Positions 8,490 to 16,805 of a DNA stretch of 64,000 nt are shown piece after piece; the stretch's first letter is position 1; each line of letters starts with the position of its first letter. Both the position numbers and the translations under genes were made by a program. Under the pieces are notes generated by a model, which saw nothing but the letters and a program-made list of their open reading frames with translations, made no database searches and was not told where the DNA came from. The stretch lies in contig NZ_CP083451.1 in NCBI RefSeq assembly GCF_020080045.1, positions 4,327,001 to 4,391,000 of the forward strand, in the 5' to 3' direction. Source of the stretch: Comamonas odontotermitis (GTDB lineage: Bacteria > Pseudomonadota > Gammaproteobacteria > Burkholderiales > Burkholderiaceae_C).

Positions 8490-9347
8490 GTGTCTTCTGC
8501 CCCTGCCCCCCACCCCGCCGTCCTCCCCCACGCCGTATCGCGCCTGCGTACCGAACGCCAGTCGCGCAGTACGCGGCCGTTTCTGGCACGTGGCGGCCCC
8601 AAGGGAGAACGGTGTGAAGGATGCAGGCTGCGCCCCAGCCATTGCATCTGCGCGCTGCGCCCCACCCAGCCCACCCATGCGGGCGTGTGCCTTCTGATGC
8701 ATGATGCCGAGCCGCTCAAGCCCAGCAACACCGGGTGGCTGATCGCCGACGTGGTGGCCGAGACCCATGCATTCGGTTGGTCGCGCACGGAAGAGAACCC
8801 CGCATTGACCGCACTGCTGAGCGATCCGCAGTGGCAGCCTTATGTCGTCTTTCCCGAAGAGTTCGTGCAGCCCGCCAGCCGTGTCGTGCGGACGGTGCCC
8901 AAACCGTCAGATGCTATGAATTTTGACGGACTAGCGCACACCGGGCGTGCGCCAGCGGCAAATTTTGGCAAAAGGCCACTGTTCATCCTGCTCGACGCCA
9001 CCTGGCCGGAAGCCCGCAAGATGTTCCGCAAAAGCCCTCGGCTCGACGGCTTCCCCGTGCTCAGCCTCCACCCGGACCAGATTTCTCGCTACCAGCTGCG
9101 TCGCTCCAAAAGAGACGACCACTTCTGCACCGCTGAGGTGGCTGCGCTGTGTCTGGATCTGGCCGGCGACCTGCGTGCTGCGCAGACGCTCGAGGCCTAT
9201 CTGGATGTCTACACCCATCACTACCTGCAGGCCAAGCACCAATTGCCACCCGATTGGAGCAGCCAAGCACACCGGCAATTGGCGGCATTGCGTATCGTCA
9301 GCGGCAGCAGCAGCGGTGATACCGATCGCTATCAAAATAATAGTTGA
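8490..9347 (+). CDS. DTW domain protein, probable tRNA-uridine aminocarboxypropyltransferase (TapT family)
   Basis: A 285-residue protein if begun at the GTG at 8490; the open frame extends further upstream but overlaps the methyltransferase. A Cys cluster (RCEGCRLRPSHCICALRP) is followed by the diagnostic DATW segment (LLDATWPEARKMFRKS) and, later, ISRYQLRR. Family knowledge: DTW proteins such as TapT/YfiP transfer the aminocarboxypropyl group of SAM to tRNA uridine 47. The segment before the DATW strand (SDAMNFDGLAHTGRAPAANF) is encoded by an imperfect palindrome at 8910-8970 and looks like an insertion. No good ribosome site supports a unique start. Confidence 0.8.
   Translation: MSSAPAPHPAVLPHAVSRLRTERQSRSTRPFLARGGPKGERCEGCRLRPSHCICALRPTQPTHAGVCLLMHDAEPLKPSNTGWLIADVVAETHAFGWSRTEENPALTALLSDPQWQPYVVFPEEFVQPASRVVRTVPKPSDAMNFDGLAHTGRAPAANFGKRPLFILLDATWPEARKMFRKSPRLDGFPVLSLHPDQISRYQLRRSKRDDHFCTAEVAALCLDLAGDLRAAQTLEAYLDVYTHHYLQAKHQLPPDWSSQAHRQLAALRIVSGSSSGDTDRYQNNS
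8910..8970. repeat. Imperfect palindromic repeat inside the DTW gene
   Basis: The arms GCTATGAATTTTGACGGACT and AGCGGCAAATTTTGGC flank a GCGCAC (8934-8939) / GTGCGC (8947-8952) core. The architecture, AT-rich outer arm with TAGC-like and GCGC inner arm, resembles the palindromes at 35329-35390, 56533-56582 and 62185-62236. It is in frame and coding. Confidence 0.5.
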
Positions 9348-9392
9348 TGCGTACTACTGGTGAGCGCTGGCAGCCGGAATCTGCAAAACCAG

Positions 9393-9635
9393 TCAGTCCA
9401 GGGCAAATCCCTTTTCCGTCAGTTGCACCTCACCATTGGGCCCTGTCTGCAGCCAGCCTTGCTCCCGTGCATAGGCCAGCGCCTGCTGCTGGTCCTTCGC
9501 GCTGAACTGGTGACGGTCCAGGTCGTGCTGGAGCACCTGGGGGTCGAGTCCTTCGCCTGCACGCAGGCTTTGCTCGCTCACCAGCAGGTACAGAATGTGC
9601 CTGGCCTTCTTTTGGATGTCTTCGGGGATGGTCAT
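9393..9635 (-). CDS. Small hypothetical protein, winged-helix-like
   Basis: An 80-residue charged protein beginning MTIPEDIQKKARHILYLLVS. Three helical segments are followed by a likely beta-hairpin (GWLQTGPNGEVQLTEKGFAL) resembling the wing of a winged-helix domain; the LTEKG motif is common in such proteins. I do not recognise the family. AGAGGAAAG precedes the ATG. It lies 63 bp downstream of the ferritin-like gene on the same strand and may be cotranscribed with it. Confidence 0.6.
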   Translation of the reverse strand: MTIPEDIQKKARHILYLLVSEQSLRAGEGLDPQVLQHDLDRHQFSAKDQQQALAYAREQGWLQTGPNGEVQLTEKGFALD

Positions 9636-9698
9636 GGTGTGGGCTTTCCTCTCCGGTCATTACCGCACGGCTGCTGTTGCGAGCAGCCGTGCAAGGCA

Positions 9699-10241
9699 TC
9701 AGCGGGCCTTGTTCATCCAGTCCGACAGTTCATCGGCGTGTTCCTGCTCCTGCTCCAGAATCTGCTCGATCAATCGGCGCGTGGTGTGATCCTTGTCGCC
9801 GATCAGATCGATCATCTGCGTGTAGGCCTCGATGGCCACACGCTCGGCCACCAGGTTGGAGCGAATCATCGCATGCAGATCCAGCTGCTCGTTGTAATCG
9901 GCGTGGCTGCGGTTGGTGAGGGTGTCGGGGTTCAGGTCGGGTTCGCCGCCCAGTTGCACGATGCGCGTGCAGATCCGGTCGGCATGCGATTGCTCTTCAT
10001 TGGCGTGCACGAGAAACTCGTCCGCCACGGCGGGGGATTCCAGACCCGTCGCCGTGAAATGGTGGCGCTTGTAACGCAGCACGCAGACCAGCTCGGTCGC
10101 CAGCGCATCGTTGAGCAGTTTGATGATGTCTTCGCGGTAGGGTGAGGCATCGGGGAGCACCGCACCCTCATTCAGACTTTTCTTGGCTGCGTCGAGTCGG
10201 GCCTGGTCCAGGGTGAGTGTGATTTTCTTGGTTTGTGGCAT
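9699..10241 (-). CDS. Ferritin-like (bacterioferritin/Dps-type) protein
   Basis: A 180-residue four-helix protein. Glu and His residues sit as in di-iron ferritin-like proteins: ALATELVCVLRYKRH in helix one, HANEEQSHADRI in helix two, AERVAIEAYTQ in helix three, and EQEQEHADEL in helix four. The two ExxH motifs (EEQSH, EQEH) support a di-iron centre. Such proteins store iron or protect from peroxide in the cytoplasm. The ATG at 10241 is selected because GGAGG lies seven bases upstream. An inverted repeat precedes the gene. Confidence 0.85.
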   Translation of the reverse strand: MPQTKKITLTLDQARLDAAKKSLNEGAVLPDASPYREDIIKLLNDALATELVCVLRYKRHHFTATGLESPAVADEFLVHANEEQSHADRICTRIVQLGGEPDLNPDTLTNRSHADYNEQLDLHAMIRSNLVAERVAIEAYTQMIDLIGDKDHTTRRLIEQILEQEQEHADELSDWMNKAR

Positions 10242-10269
10242 CGTAGGTTCCTCCATGGGATTGGATTCG

Positions 10270-10295
10270 CTTGAAAACCAGTGGGTGTTTTCAAG
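10270..10295. promoter_or_regulatory. Inverted repeat upstream of the ferritin-like gene
   Basis: A perfect 9-bp inverted repeat, CTTGAAAAC / GTTTTCAAG with an 8-base spacer, lies 29-54 bp upstream of the ferritin-like start. It could be an operator for a metal or peroxide regulator or a 5' leader hairpin. No regulator can be named. Confidence 0.35.
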
Positions 10296-10371
10296 CACGG
10301 CACCTATCGAACATAGCCCGCCACCCTATCGCTGTCTGTGAGACAAGACCGACTGTGCGTGCCCTTCTGAT

Positions 10372-11016
10372 TCAGAAACCTGCGCCGGGCTGGGACAGAT
10401 AGAACAGCTCATCGGGCGTGCTGGTCCGCCCCAGCACTGCATTGCGGTGCGGAAAGCGGCCAAAGCGTGCAATCACCTCCTGGTGGCGCCAGGCATAGTC
10501 CAGCGTGCCCTGCAGAAACTGCACTAGATCGGTGTCAACACCTGCTGCCTTTGCCAACGCGGCAAAGGCCAGCACGCTGCGCCGCTGCATGGCAGGGTCT
10601 TCCGCATGCTCCAGCGGCAGGTAGACGAAGATGCGCAGCACCTCGGGCAGATGCAGGTCCTCGCCCGACTCGATGGCGCCCAGCGCCAGTTCCAGCGCCC
10701 GCCGGTCACCTGCGAATGCCTGGGGTGTGCCACGGTGGATATTGCGAGTGAACTGGTCGAGCAACAGGATCAGCGCCAGCCGGCCCCAAGGCTCCGTGGC
10801 CCAGCCGTCCAATTGCCCATCCAGCGCCGCCTGCACGGCAGCACCAAAGCGCTGCCGCATCTCGGCATCGAAGGCGTCGGACTTGGTGAACCATTGCTGG
10901 CGCTGCTGCAGCGCCTGTGCATTGTCCGGGCGCGCGGTGCCGAGCCAGAACTGCAGTACGTCGTCAGCGCCTGTCGGGGCAGGCCTGTCGTGATGGGAGA
11001 AAGAAGGATTTGGCAT
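10372..11016 (-). CDS. DUF924 family protein
   Basis: A 214-residue alpha-helical protein of the DUF924 family, starting MPNPSFSHHDRPAPTGADDV. It shows the family blocks VLQFWLG, LALILLLDQFTRNIHRGTPQAF, FVYLPLEHAED and RFGRFPHRNAVLGR. The fold is TPR-like; the function is not established. The ATG at 11016 is preferred; the longer frame to 11145 would begin in a stretch with no family similarity. Confidence 0.85.
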   Translation of the reverse strand: MPNPSFSHHDRPAPTGADDVLQFWLGTARPDNAQALQQRQQWFTKSDAFDAEMRQRFGAAVQAALDGQLDGWATEPWGRLALILLLDQFTRNIHRGTPQAFAGDRRALELALGAIESGEDLHLPEVLRIFVYLPLEHAEDPAMQRRSVLAFAALAKAAGVDTDLVQFLQGTLDYAWRHQEVIARFGRFPHRNAVLGRTSTPDELFYLSQPGAGF

Positions 11017-11070
11017 GCATGGGTTATACCTTGGCGCCACCAAATGCTGTCTGGCTGCAGATACAAAACC

Positions 11071-11106
11071 ACTTCGGCCCTCATGCCGTAGGCATGGGGC
11101 CGAAGT
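11071..11106 (-). terminator. Strong hairpin terminator of the Ig-repeat protein gene
   Basis: ACTTCGGCCC (11071-11080) pairs with GGGCCGAAGT (11097-11106), extended by CATGCC/GGCATG around a GTA loop, giving a 16-bp stem with one bulged T. On the minus strand it is followed by GGTTTTG. It lies 57 bp after the stop of the gene at 11163-15113. Confidence 0.75.
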
Positions 11107-11162
11107 TTGCTGAGGCGGATTTGGCGAGAAGTCGGGCTGTGGCAATCGCCCGGCCCACCCTG

Positions 11163-14100
11163 CTATCGGTCGTCTTCAGGGAGCATGGCGCCTCCCTGCA
11201 CCGGCTGCCCATCGGCGTCGGTGATGCGCATCACCATCAGCTCTGGCGTGGTGTCCGGGTCGGCTCCGCCATCGCCTTCGATACCTCGGGAGGCAGCGTA
11301 GAACCCGGTGGAGAAACGGATGACCGGGGTGTCCACCCCCACCTGTGCAGGCGCGCAGCGGAAGTTGAAACCTCGCAGCTGGTTCCTGGTACAGACATAA
11401 CCGCTCGCACGGTCAATGACCGAATCGCCGGTATAGGGCACGAAGTTGAAGATCCGGCTCTTCATGGCCCCGCTGTGCGCCAGCACCACCCACGAACCCA
11501 CCAGGGAATCGATGCTGTTCTTGTCGATACCGAAGTAGAAGCGCTCGATCTGTACCGTTTCCTCATTGGGGAACTGGATGGTTCCCGTGGACGACGAGGT
11601 GAACTTGATGTTCTCCGCATTGCCTGCGTTGCCCTGGTAGCTTGCGACCAGATCGCCGCTGCCGAAATAACGCCCACCTTTGTACTGGTTGAGCGGAATG
11701 TCAGGCCTATTGGCAGCGGGGATCGTGGACGGCTCATGCGTGCCCAGCACACTGTGGAACGTGGCGCTGCCTTGGTTTTCATAGTCATAGACCGAGATGA
11801 ACAGGGTGTGATCCTGGCTGTTGGTGGGCTTTTGCAGATCCACCGCCAGACCGCGGCCTGGTTTGCCCGTGATTTCGTTGCTCACGATCCAGGTGCCTGC
11901 CTCGGGTGCATAGTCTGGCCGGAAGTAGGTGGTCAGCGCGGTTTTGCCTCCAGCGGTCGTATACGCGGAGCGCGTGATGCGCGCACCGATGAGCCGGTGC
12001 TTTTCTCCCGTACCGAACTGAACGGTGCCAACCACCTGGTCCACGCTGCGCTGCATGGTCACGGACACCAGCCCGCCTGGCTGCACTGAACTGCCCGAGC
12101 AGTTGAAGATGCGGTCGGCGCCGCCATAGTCGCAGGTGGCGAAGAATGGCGTGCTCAGCGCACCATCAAAGCCATGCATCGTGAGCTTGGTGCTGGCGGC
12201 ATAGGGCCAGGGGGCTGGAGAAAGCGTCCAGTTGTAGTTCAGGCCCACCTGCTCACCCGAGCCGATGTCGGCCCACCAGGTTCTGACAGGCTGGCTGTTC
12301 TGGTCCAGTTCCACCATGGCCCAGCGATCTACATATGCAGGGTCGGCAAAAGTGCCTGCAGGCGTGCCTTCGTAGTCGAAGCGCTGCATGGCCTTGGCAG
12401 CTTCACCGGGGAACTTGATGGTGCCCGTGGTGCGGCTGGTGAAGGTCACCTCTACATTGCCTGCATTGCCTGCCTCCTGCCCGTCAAGTGGACCACTGCC
12501 GAAGAAACGGCCGCCCTGGTAGGAGGTCAGTGGCGCAACCACCTTGTTGCCGTCCATGACGCCGATGGCGATGTGGAATGTTGGCGCGCCAGTGGAGGTG
12601 TAGTTGTACACCTGCATCACGAACTTGCCATCCTGCACATCGATGCCCATGCCTCGGCCAGGTTTGCCATTGAGCTCTGCAGTGATCACCCAGTTACCGC
12701 CCTGGGGATTGCCAGCACCTGTATCAACCCCCGAGCCATCGGCTGGCGAGGTCTTGGACACTTGGCGCGTGTCAGTGGCGGTATTGCCGGCGGCGTCGGT
12801 CTGCGACGCTGTGACAGTCACCGCACCTGCAGGCAAGCCGCCCACCTTGATGCCAGTGATCGTCCATGTGCCGTTCGTGCAAGGTGCCGAAGCCACTACA
12901 TTGCCAACGCTCACGGTCACGGCTCCGTCAGACGACGTGCAGGTTCCCGAAACACCGTAGGACGACTGGTTGGTTCCGTCGATCGTAGGTGCTGTCGTGA
13001 TCGAGACCGAAGGTGGTGTCACATCCTTGACCGTGGTGCGCGTACCGCTGACGACAGTGCCGTTGATGGTCTGCGATGCAGTGATCGTCACAACGCCATC
13101 AGGCAGACTGCTGACCGTGATACCCGACACCGACCAATTGCCGCCATCGCATGCGGCCGTGGTAGTCAGGCTGCCGATGGCCACCGTCACAGCCCCATTT
13201 CCGGCCGAGCAGGTACCCGTGACGCCACCGTAGGACGACTGGTTGGATGCGTTGATGGGGGGCGCGGCCGTCACCGACACTGCCGATGCAGCTGCATTCT
13301 TGGTGGTGGTGAGTGCGCCCGTGCCGGTATTGCCCGCAGCATCGGTCTGCGACGCAGTGACCGTGACCGGCCCCGCAGGCAAGCCGCCTACGTCCACGCC
13401 AGCGGCAGACCATGCACCGCCATTGCACACGGGTGATGGCACCACGGTGATGCTGCCAATGCTGACCGAGACGGCCGAGCCGCTCTCCGTGCAGGTGCCT
13501 GACACGCCGTAGGATGCCTGGTTGGCAGCGGTGATTGCAGGCGCCGAGGTGACTGCCACCGTTGGAGGCGTTGCGTCCTTGGACGTCGAGCGTGTGCCGG
13601 AACCTGTCTGGTTGTTGACCGTCTGCGAGGCAGTAACCGTGACGGCACCATCGCCCAGGGCAGTGACATTGACGCCAGAGACCGACCATGCACCACCGCT
13701 GCAAGTGGCCTGCGCTGCCACATTGCCGATGGTCACGACAACGGGTTGTCCATTGGCCGAGCAGGTGCCCGAAACGCCATAAGAACCCTGGTTGGCCGCG
13801 TTGATCACCGCAGCATTGCTGACCGTGACCACCGGAGTGTCACCCGGATTCGAGACCGTGCTCTTGTTCGTCGTAGTCGAGCCTTGTCCCACTTGGTTGT
13901 TGACGGTTTGCGAGGCCGTCACCGTGATGGTGCCATCAGGCAAGCCACTCACATTGACCCCGGACACCGACCAGTTGCCGCCGGTACAGGTAGCCGAGGC
14001 AGGAATGCCGCCAATGCTGACAGTCACCGGCTGCCCCTCGGCAGAACAAGTGCCTGACACCCCATATGAAGTCTGATTGCCCAGAGTGATGGCAGGTGCC

Positions 14101-15113
14101 GTGACCGAGACCGTAGGCGCGCCAGGGTTTGAAGGCGGGTTCTTCACCGTGCTCTTGCTGGCCGAGCTATTGGGGCCAGCAGGAGTCTGTGAAGCAGTCA
14201 CGGTGATGGCACCCGCAGGCAGGGCCGATACATTGAGCGTGCCGCTGTAGGTCCCATCGCTCTGGCAGGGCAGCGTCAAGCTGGCACCAGAAGGAAGCGT
14301 CGTGATGGCGAGATCGTTGCTTCCAGGGCTGCAGGTGCCGCTGACAGGAAGCAGGTCATTGGCTGCCACAGGGTTTTGCAAGTCATTGAGCGTCACCGTG
14401 GACTGACAATCGGCCATCGAAGCTTCAGCGTGACCAATCACCACATCTGCAGAAATCAGGCCAAGCAAATTGATTCTGACGTGGACAGCATTGACGGTGA
14501 TGCTGGTTGGACTGACGATCTGTTCGTTGACCGTAATTGTGGCAATGCCAAGAACACTCACATCCGCGTTCGCGCTTACATTCACACCCAGACCAGCCAA
14601 TGGCCCGGAGCCGTTGAGGATGTCTGTTCGGCCCGAAGCAACGACCTTGCCCTTTTCACAGCTCATGGTCGCCGTGGTGGTGATGGTGTCAGCTCCCAGG
14701 CTCAGCAAGGATTGGTTACCAAGCAAGACATTGAGCAGGGAGAGATTCAGGCCGTTGACCTGAGACATGGAGGTCACGCTGTTGCGCGTCAGAGTACTCT
14801 GCGTTGAAGAAGTGAGAACCCCCGTGTCAACCTTCAGAATGCCAGCGGCATTGACTCCAACATTGGCGATATATCCGCTCTTGCTGAAATCGGGAGGTGC
14901 ACTCCCATGCCCCGTATTGGCAAACTGAGTGTCCAGACCCACCAGCGGAGGGCCAGGCAATATGGCCAGGACACTCGCCGAGGCTTCCAGTCCATAGGCC
15001 TGACCAGTGCCGGAGGAGGCTGCGAATGCCATCGCCCCCCAGCCATATGCAGTTGCCATGATGAGCCAACGGATCACCGAACGTGCGATCCCTTTCATTC
15101 CTGCGGTAGTCAT
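11163..15113 (-). CDS. Giant exported choice-of-anchor P / Ig-like repeat surface protein
   Basis: A 1316-residue protein. The signal peptide spans about residues 1-33 (MTTAGMKGIARSVIRWLIMA...AFAASS). Residues about 35-230 resemble choice-of-anchor P domains (QAYGLEASASVL...ITVNEQIVSPTSITVNAVHV...ADC). Then come about six Ig-like repeats of roughly 91 residues, each with SGTC, a second Cys and WSVSGV..., ending VTASQT. Two homologous modules follow, each starting WVI-x-LNGKPGRG or WIVSNEITGKPGRG. No LPXTG, PEP-CTERM or transmembrane anchor is visible. AGGAGG precedes the ATG at 15113. A secreted adhesin or matrix role is inferred from architecture only. Confidence 0.8.
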   Translation of the reverse strand: MTTAGMKGIARSVIRWLIMATAYGWGAMAFAASSGTGQAYGLEASASVLAILPGPPLVGLDTQFANTGHGSAPPDFSKSGYIANVGVNAAGILKVDTGVLTSSTQSTLTRNSVTSMSQVNGLNLSLLNVLLGNQSLLSLGADTITTTATMSCEKGKVVASGRTDILNGSGPLAGLGVNVSANADVSVLGIATITVNEQIVSPTSITVNAVHVRINLLGLISADVVIGHAEASMADCQSTVTLNDLQNPVAANDLLPVSGTCSPGSNDLAITTLPSGASLTLPCQSDGTYSGTLNVSALPAGAITVTASQTPAGPNSSASKSTVKNPPSNPGAPTVSVTAPAITLGNQTSYGVSGTCSAEGQPVTVSIGGIPASATCTGGNWSVSGVNVSGLPDGTITVTASQTVNNQVGQGSTTTNKSTVSNPGDTPVVTVSNAAVINAANQGSYGVSGTCSANGQPVVVTIGNVAAQATCSGGAWSVSGVNVTALGDGAVTVTASQTVNNQTGSGTRSTSKDATPPTVAVTSAPAITAANQASYGVSGTCTESGSAVSVSIGSITVVPSPVCNGGAWSAAGVDVGGLPAGPVTVTASQTDAAGNTGTGALTTTKNAAASAVSVTAAPPINASNQSSYGGVTGTCSAGNGAVTVAIGSLTTTAACDGGNWSVSGITVSSLPDGVVTITASQTINGTVVSGTRTTVKDVTPPSVSITTAPTIDGTNQSSYGVSGTCTSSDGAVTVSVGNVVASAPCTNGTWTITGIKVGGLPAGAVTVTASQTDAAGNTATDTRQVSKTSPADGSGVDTGAGNPQGGNWVITAELNGKPGRGMGIDVQDGKFVMQVYNYTSTGAPTFHIAIGVMDGNKVVAPLTSYQGGRFFGSGPLDGQEAGNAGNVEVTFTSRTTGTIKFPGEAAKAMQRFDYEGTPAGTFADPAYVDRWAMVELDQNSQPVRTWWADIGSGEQVGLNYNWTLSPAPWPYAASTKLTMHGFDGALSTPFFATCDYGGADRIFNCSGSSVQPGGLVSVTMQRSVDQVVGTVQFGTGEKHRLIGARITRSAYTTAGGKTALTTYFRPDYAPEAGTWIVSNEITGKPGRGLAVDLQKPTNSQDHTLFISVYDYENQGSATFHSVLGTHEPSTIPAANRPDIPLNQYKGGRYFGSGDLVASYQGNAGNAENIKFTSSSTGTIQFPNEETVQIERFYFGIDKNSIDSLVGSWVVLAHSGAMKSRIFNFVPYTGDSVIDRASGYVCTRNQLRGFNFRCAPAQVGVDTPVIRFSTGFYAASRGIEGDGGADPDTTPELMVMRITDADGQPVQGGAMLPEDDR
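12740..14400 (-). repeat. Tandem Ig-like coding repeats (about six units of 270-280 bp)
   Basis: The YGVSGTC-coding landmark recurs at about 12951, 13220, 13503, 13774 and 14055, a period of 269-283 bp. A more divergent unit lies near 14330. Units share a Cys pair, W-S-V-S-G-V and VTASQT but differ in sequence, so they are diverged protein domains rather than exact DNA repeats. Confidence 0.8.
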
Positions 15114-15662
15114 ATCGCCTCCTCTTGGACCAAGGCTCCAAGAATGGGCAGATAGATACCAACCAGTTTGATGCACGGCTGACTCGATCAACCCATCCAC
15201 CCGAGACACTCCCAACCAGCTAATTACAAAATATTAGCAAGTAGCACACGAAGCCTCACGATCACTACCCTACACCTGGGGAATCGAGTACTTAAATTTA
15301 TTTAATAAATCAAAACGCAAAAATATAAAGATTAATCATTAATAAGAAAAATACAGGCTTCAAAGAAATCTATCGAAAAATTAATTTCAATACTTTTCTC
15401 CACGCAGTGAAATATTCATCTTTCTTTAAAAGCACAGCAATTTGCACCAAAAATCACAGGCAATGACATTTTTAAATTCAATGCATTTTTTAAATCATGT
15501 AATACTTGGACACGCATTATTGTTGACAGTGACAACCCATTCACAGGACTTCGCCAATGCCTGCACGGGTCTTGCCCTATCGGTTCACTCGCCGCTGCAG
15601 GCTAGGTGTATGGTCCCAGATTTTAATGGTGCAATCTTCTCTCATGAATGGAAGGAAGCACT
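15114..15662. other. AT-rich intergenic region upstream of the surface protein and IS481-type transposase
   Basis: 549 bp, strikingly AT-rich between about 15225 and 15520, unlike its surroundings. It should contain the promoter of the Ig-repeat gene on the minus strand and, from about 15608, the left end of the IS481-type element. I find no convincing coding sequence; a 99-codon frame at 15442 is composed mostly of AT-rich and IS-end sequence. Confidence 0.5.
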
Positions 15663-16669
15663 ATGGGCCAGGTTCTGCACGGCAGCGCCACAACGACGGA
15701 GGCGATCCGTCGAGCGATACAACATAGTCAAGAGAGCCTGAGAGCGCTTTCTGCACGCTATGGCATCAATCAGAAGACGGTGGCGAAGTGGAAGAATCGG
15801 CCTTCGGTCACCGATCTGCCGACAGGGCCCAGGCAGCCGCGCTCCACCGTTTTGTCCGTTGAGGATGAGGCAGCGATCGTCGCCTTTCGCAGGCATACCA
15901 TGCTGCCGCTGGACGACTGTCTCTACGCGCTGCAGCCGACTATCCCGCATCTGACGCGCTCGTCTCTGCACCGCTGCTTGCAGCGGCACGGTATCTCGCG
16001 GCTGCCCGAGGTGCAGGGCGATAAGCCAGCCAAGAAGCGGTTCAAGAGCTACCCCATTGGCTACTTCCATGTCGACATCGCCGAAGTGCAGACAGTCGAG
16101 GGCAAGCTCTATCTCTTCGTGGCCATCGACAGGACGTCCAAGTTCGCACTCACCGAACTCCATCCCTCGGCTGACAAGATGACTGCGGCGCAGTTCTTGC
16201 GCAATGTGATCGCAGCGGTGCCGTACACCCTCCATACGGTGCTCACCGATAACGGCATTCAGTTTGCCAACCGCAGTTCAGACCGGTACGCCTTCCAGCA
16301 CATCTTTGGTCGAGTCTGCGAGGAACACGGTATCGAACATCGCCTCACAAAGGTCAAGCATCCGTGGACCAATGGGCAGGTCGAGCGAATGAACCGGACC
16401 ATCAAGGAAGCCACCGTCAAGCGCTTCCACTATGACGATCACGCGCAGTTGCGGCAGCACCTCGCCAACTTCATCGATGCATACAACTTCGGCCGCAGGC
16501 TCAAGACCCTCAAAGGCCTGACACCCTACGAATTCATCTGCAAACAGTGGACATCCGAACCTGAACGGTTCAAGATAGATCCGATCCATCAAATGCCGGG
16601 ACTGAACAGCTAGGTCTTTTGTGGCATCGCTGCGCGGGCTCCGTGCTTTCAGATTCTGAAATGAAAACA
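15608..16669 (+). mobile_element. IS481-family insertion sequence, ends tentative
   Basis: The element is defined by its intact transposase gene. A plausible left end begins TGTATGGTCCCAGATTTTAA at 15608. A plausible right end reads TGTTTTCATTTCAGAATCTG on the minus strand at 16669. The two share TGT and CAGA-T but are poor repeats, and no target duplication is visible, so the boundaries are uncertain or one end has decayed. Confidence 0.4.
15663..16613 (+). CDS. IS481 family transposase
   Basis: A 316-residue transposase. An N-terminal helix-turn-helix (ALSARYGINQKTVAKWKNR) is followed by a retroviral-type integrase core. DDE candidates are Asp in FHVDIAEVQ, Asp in TVLTDNGIQF and Glu in TNGQVERMNRTIKEAT. 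The length is normal and the frame is intact, so the element may be active. The ATG at 15663 is preferred over 15648 because GGAAGGA lies just upstream of it. Confidence 0.9.
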   Translation: MGQVLHGSATTTEAIRRAIQHSQESLRALSARYGINQKTVAKWKNRPSVTDLPTGPRQPRSTVLSVEDEAAIVAFRRHTMLPLDDCLYALQPTIPHLTRSSLHRCLQRHGISRLPEVQGDKPAKKRFKSYPIGYFHVDIAEVQTVEGKLYLFVAIDRTSKFALTELHPSADKMTAAQFLRNVIAAVPYTLHTVLTDNGIQFANRSSDRYAFQHIFGRVCEEHGIEHRLTKVKHPWTNGQVERMNRTIKEATVKRFHYDDHAQLRQHLANFIDAYNFGRRLKTLKGLTPYEFICKQWTSEPERFKIDPIHQMPGLNS

Positions 16670-16700
16670 AGCCGACCACGCCTGCGTGCGGTCGGCTTGT
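16667..16700. terminator. Bidirectional hairpin between transposase and acyltransferase
   Basis: A perfect 11-bp inverted repeat, ACAAGCCGACC / GGTCGGCTTGT, encloses a further ACGC/GCGT pairing, with A-rich sequence upstream. It lies in the 192-bp gap between the convergent transposase and acyltransferase genes and could stop transcription from either side. Confidence 0.65.
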
Positions 16701-16805
16701 CGAAATCATCCTGAACTGTCCGTGGCTACCTTACCTTGTTCAGCCCATTGGCGATCCACCTGAAACAGACATCGCACTGCGCCATCGGTGCGTTGCAGAC
16801 CAATT

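Noticed and set aside
12740..14400. The tandem array as a possible CRISPR or satellite
   Set aside because: Units are about 275 bp, diverged, and in a single reading frame encoding Ig-like domains, unlike CRISPR repeats.
15442..15741. A 99-codon frame before the IS481-type transposase
   Set aside because: It is made of AT-rich intergenic and IS-end sequence, then runs out of frame into the transposase. No homology is evident.
16600..16805. An inverted-repeat right end of the IS481-type element with clear target duplication
   Set aside because: No stretch matches the proposed left end well enough, and flanking bases do not form a direct repeat. The boundary was left tentative.
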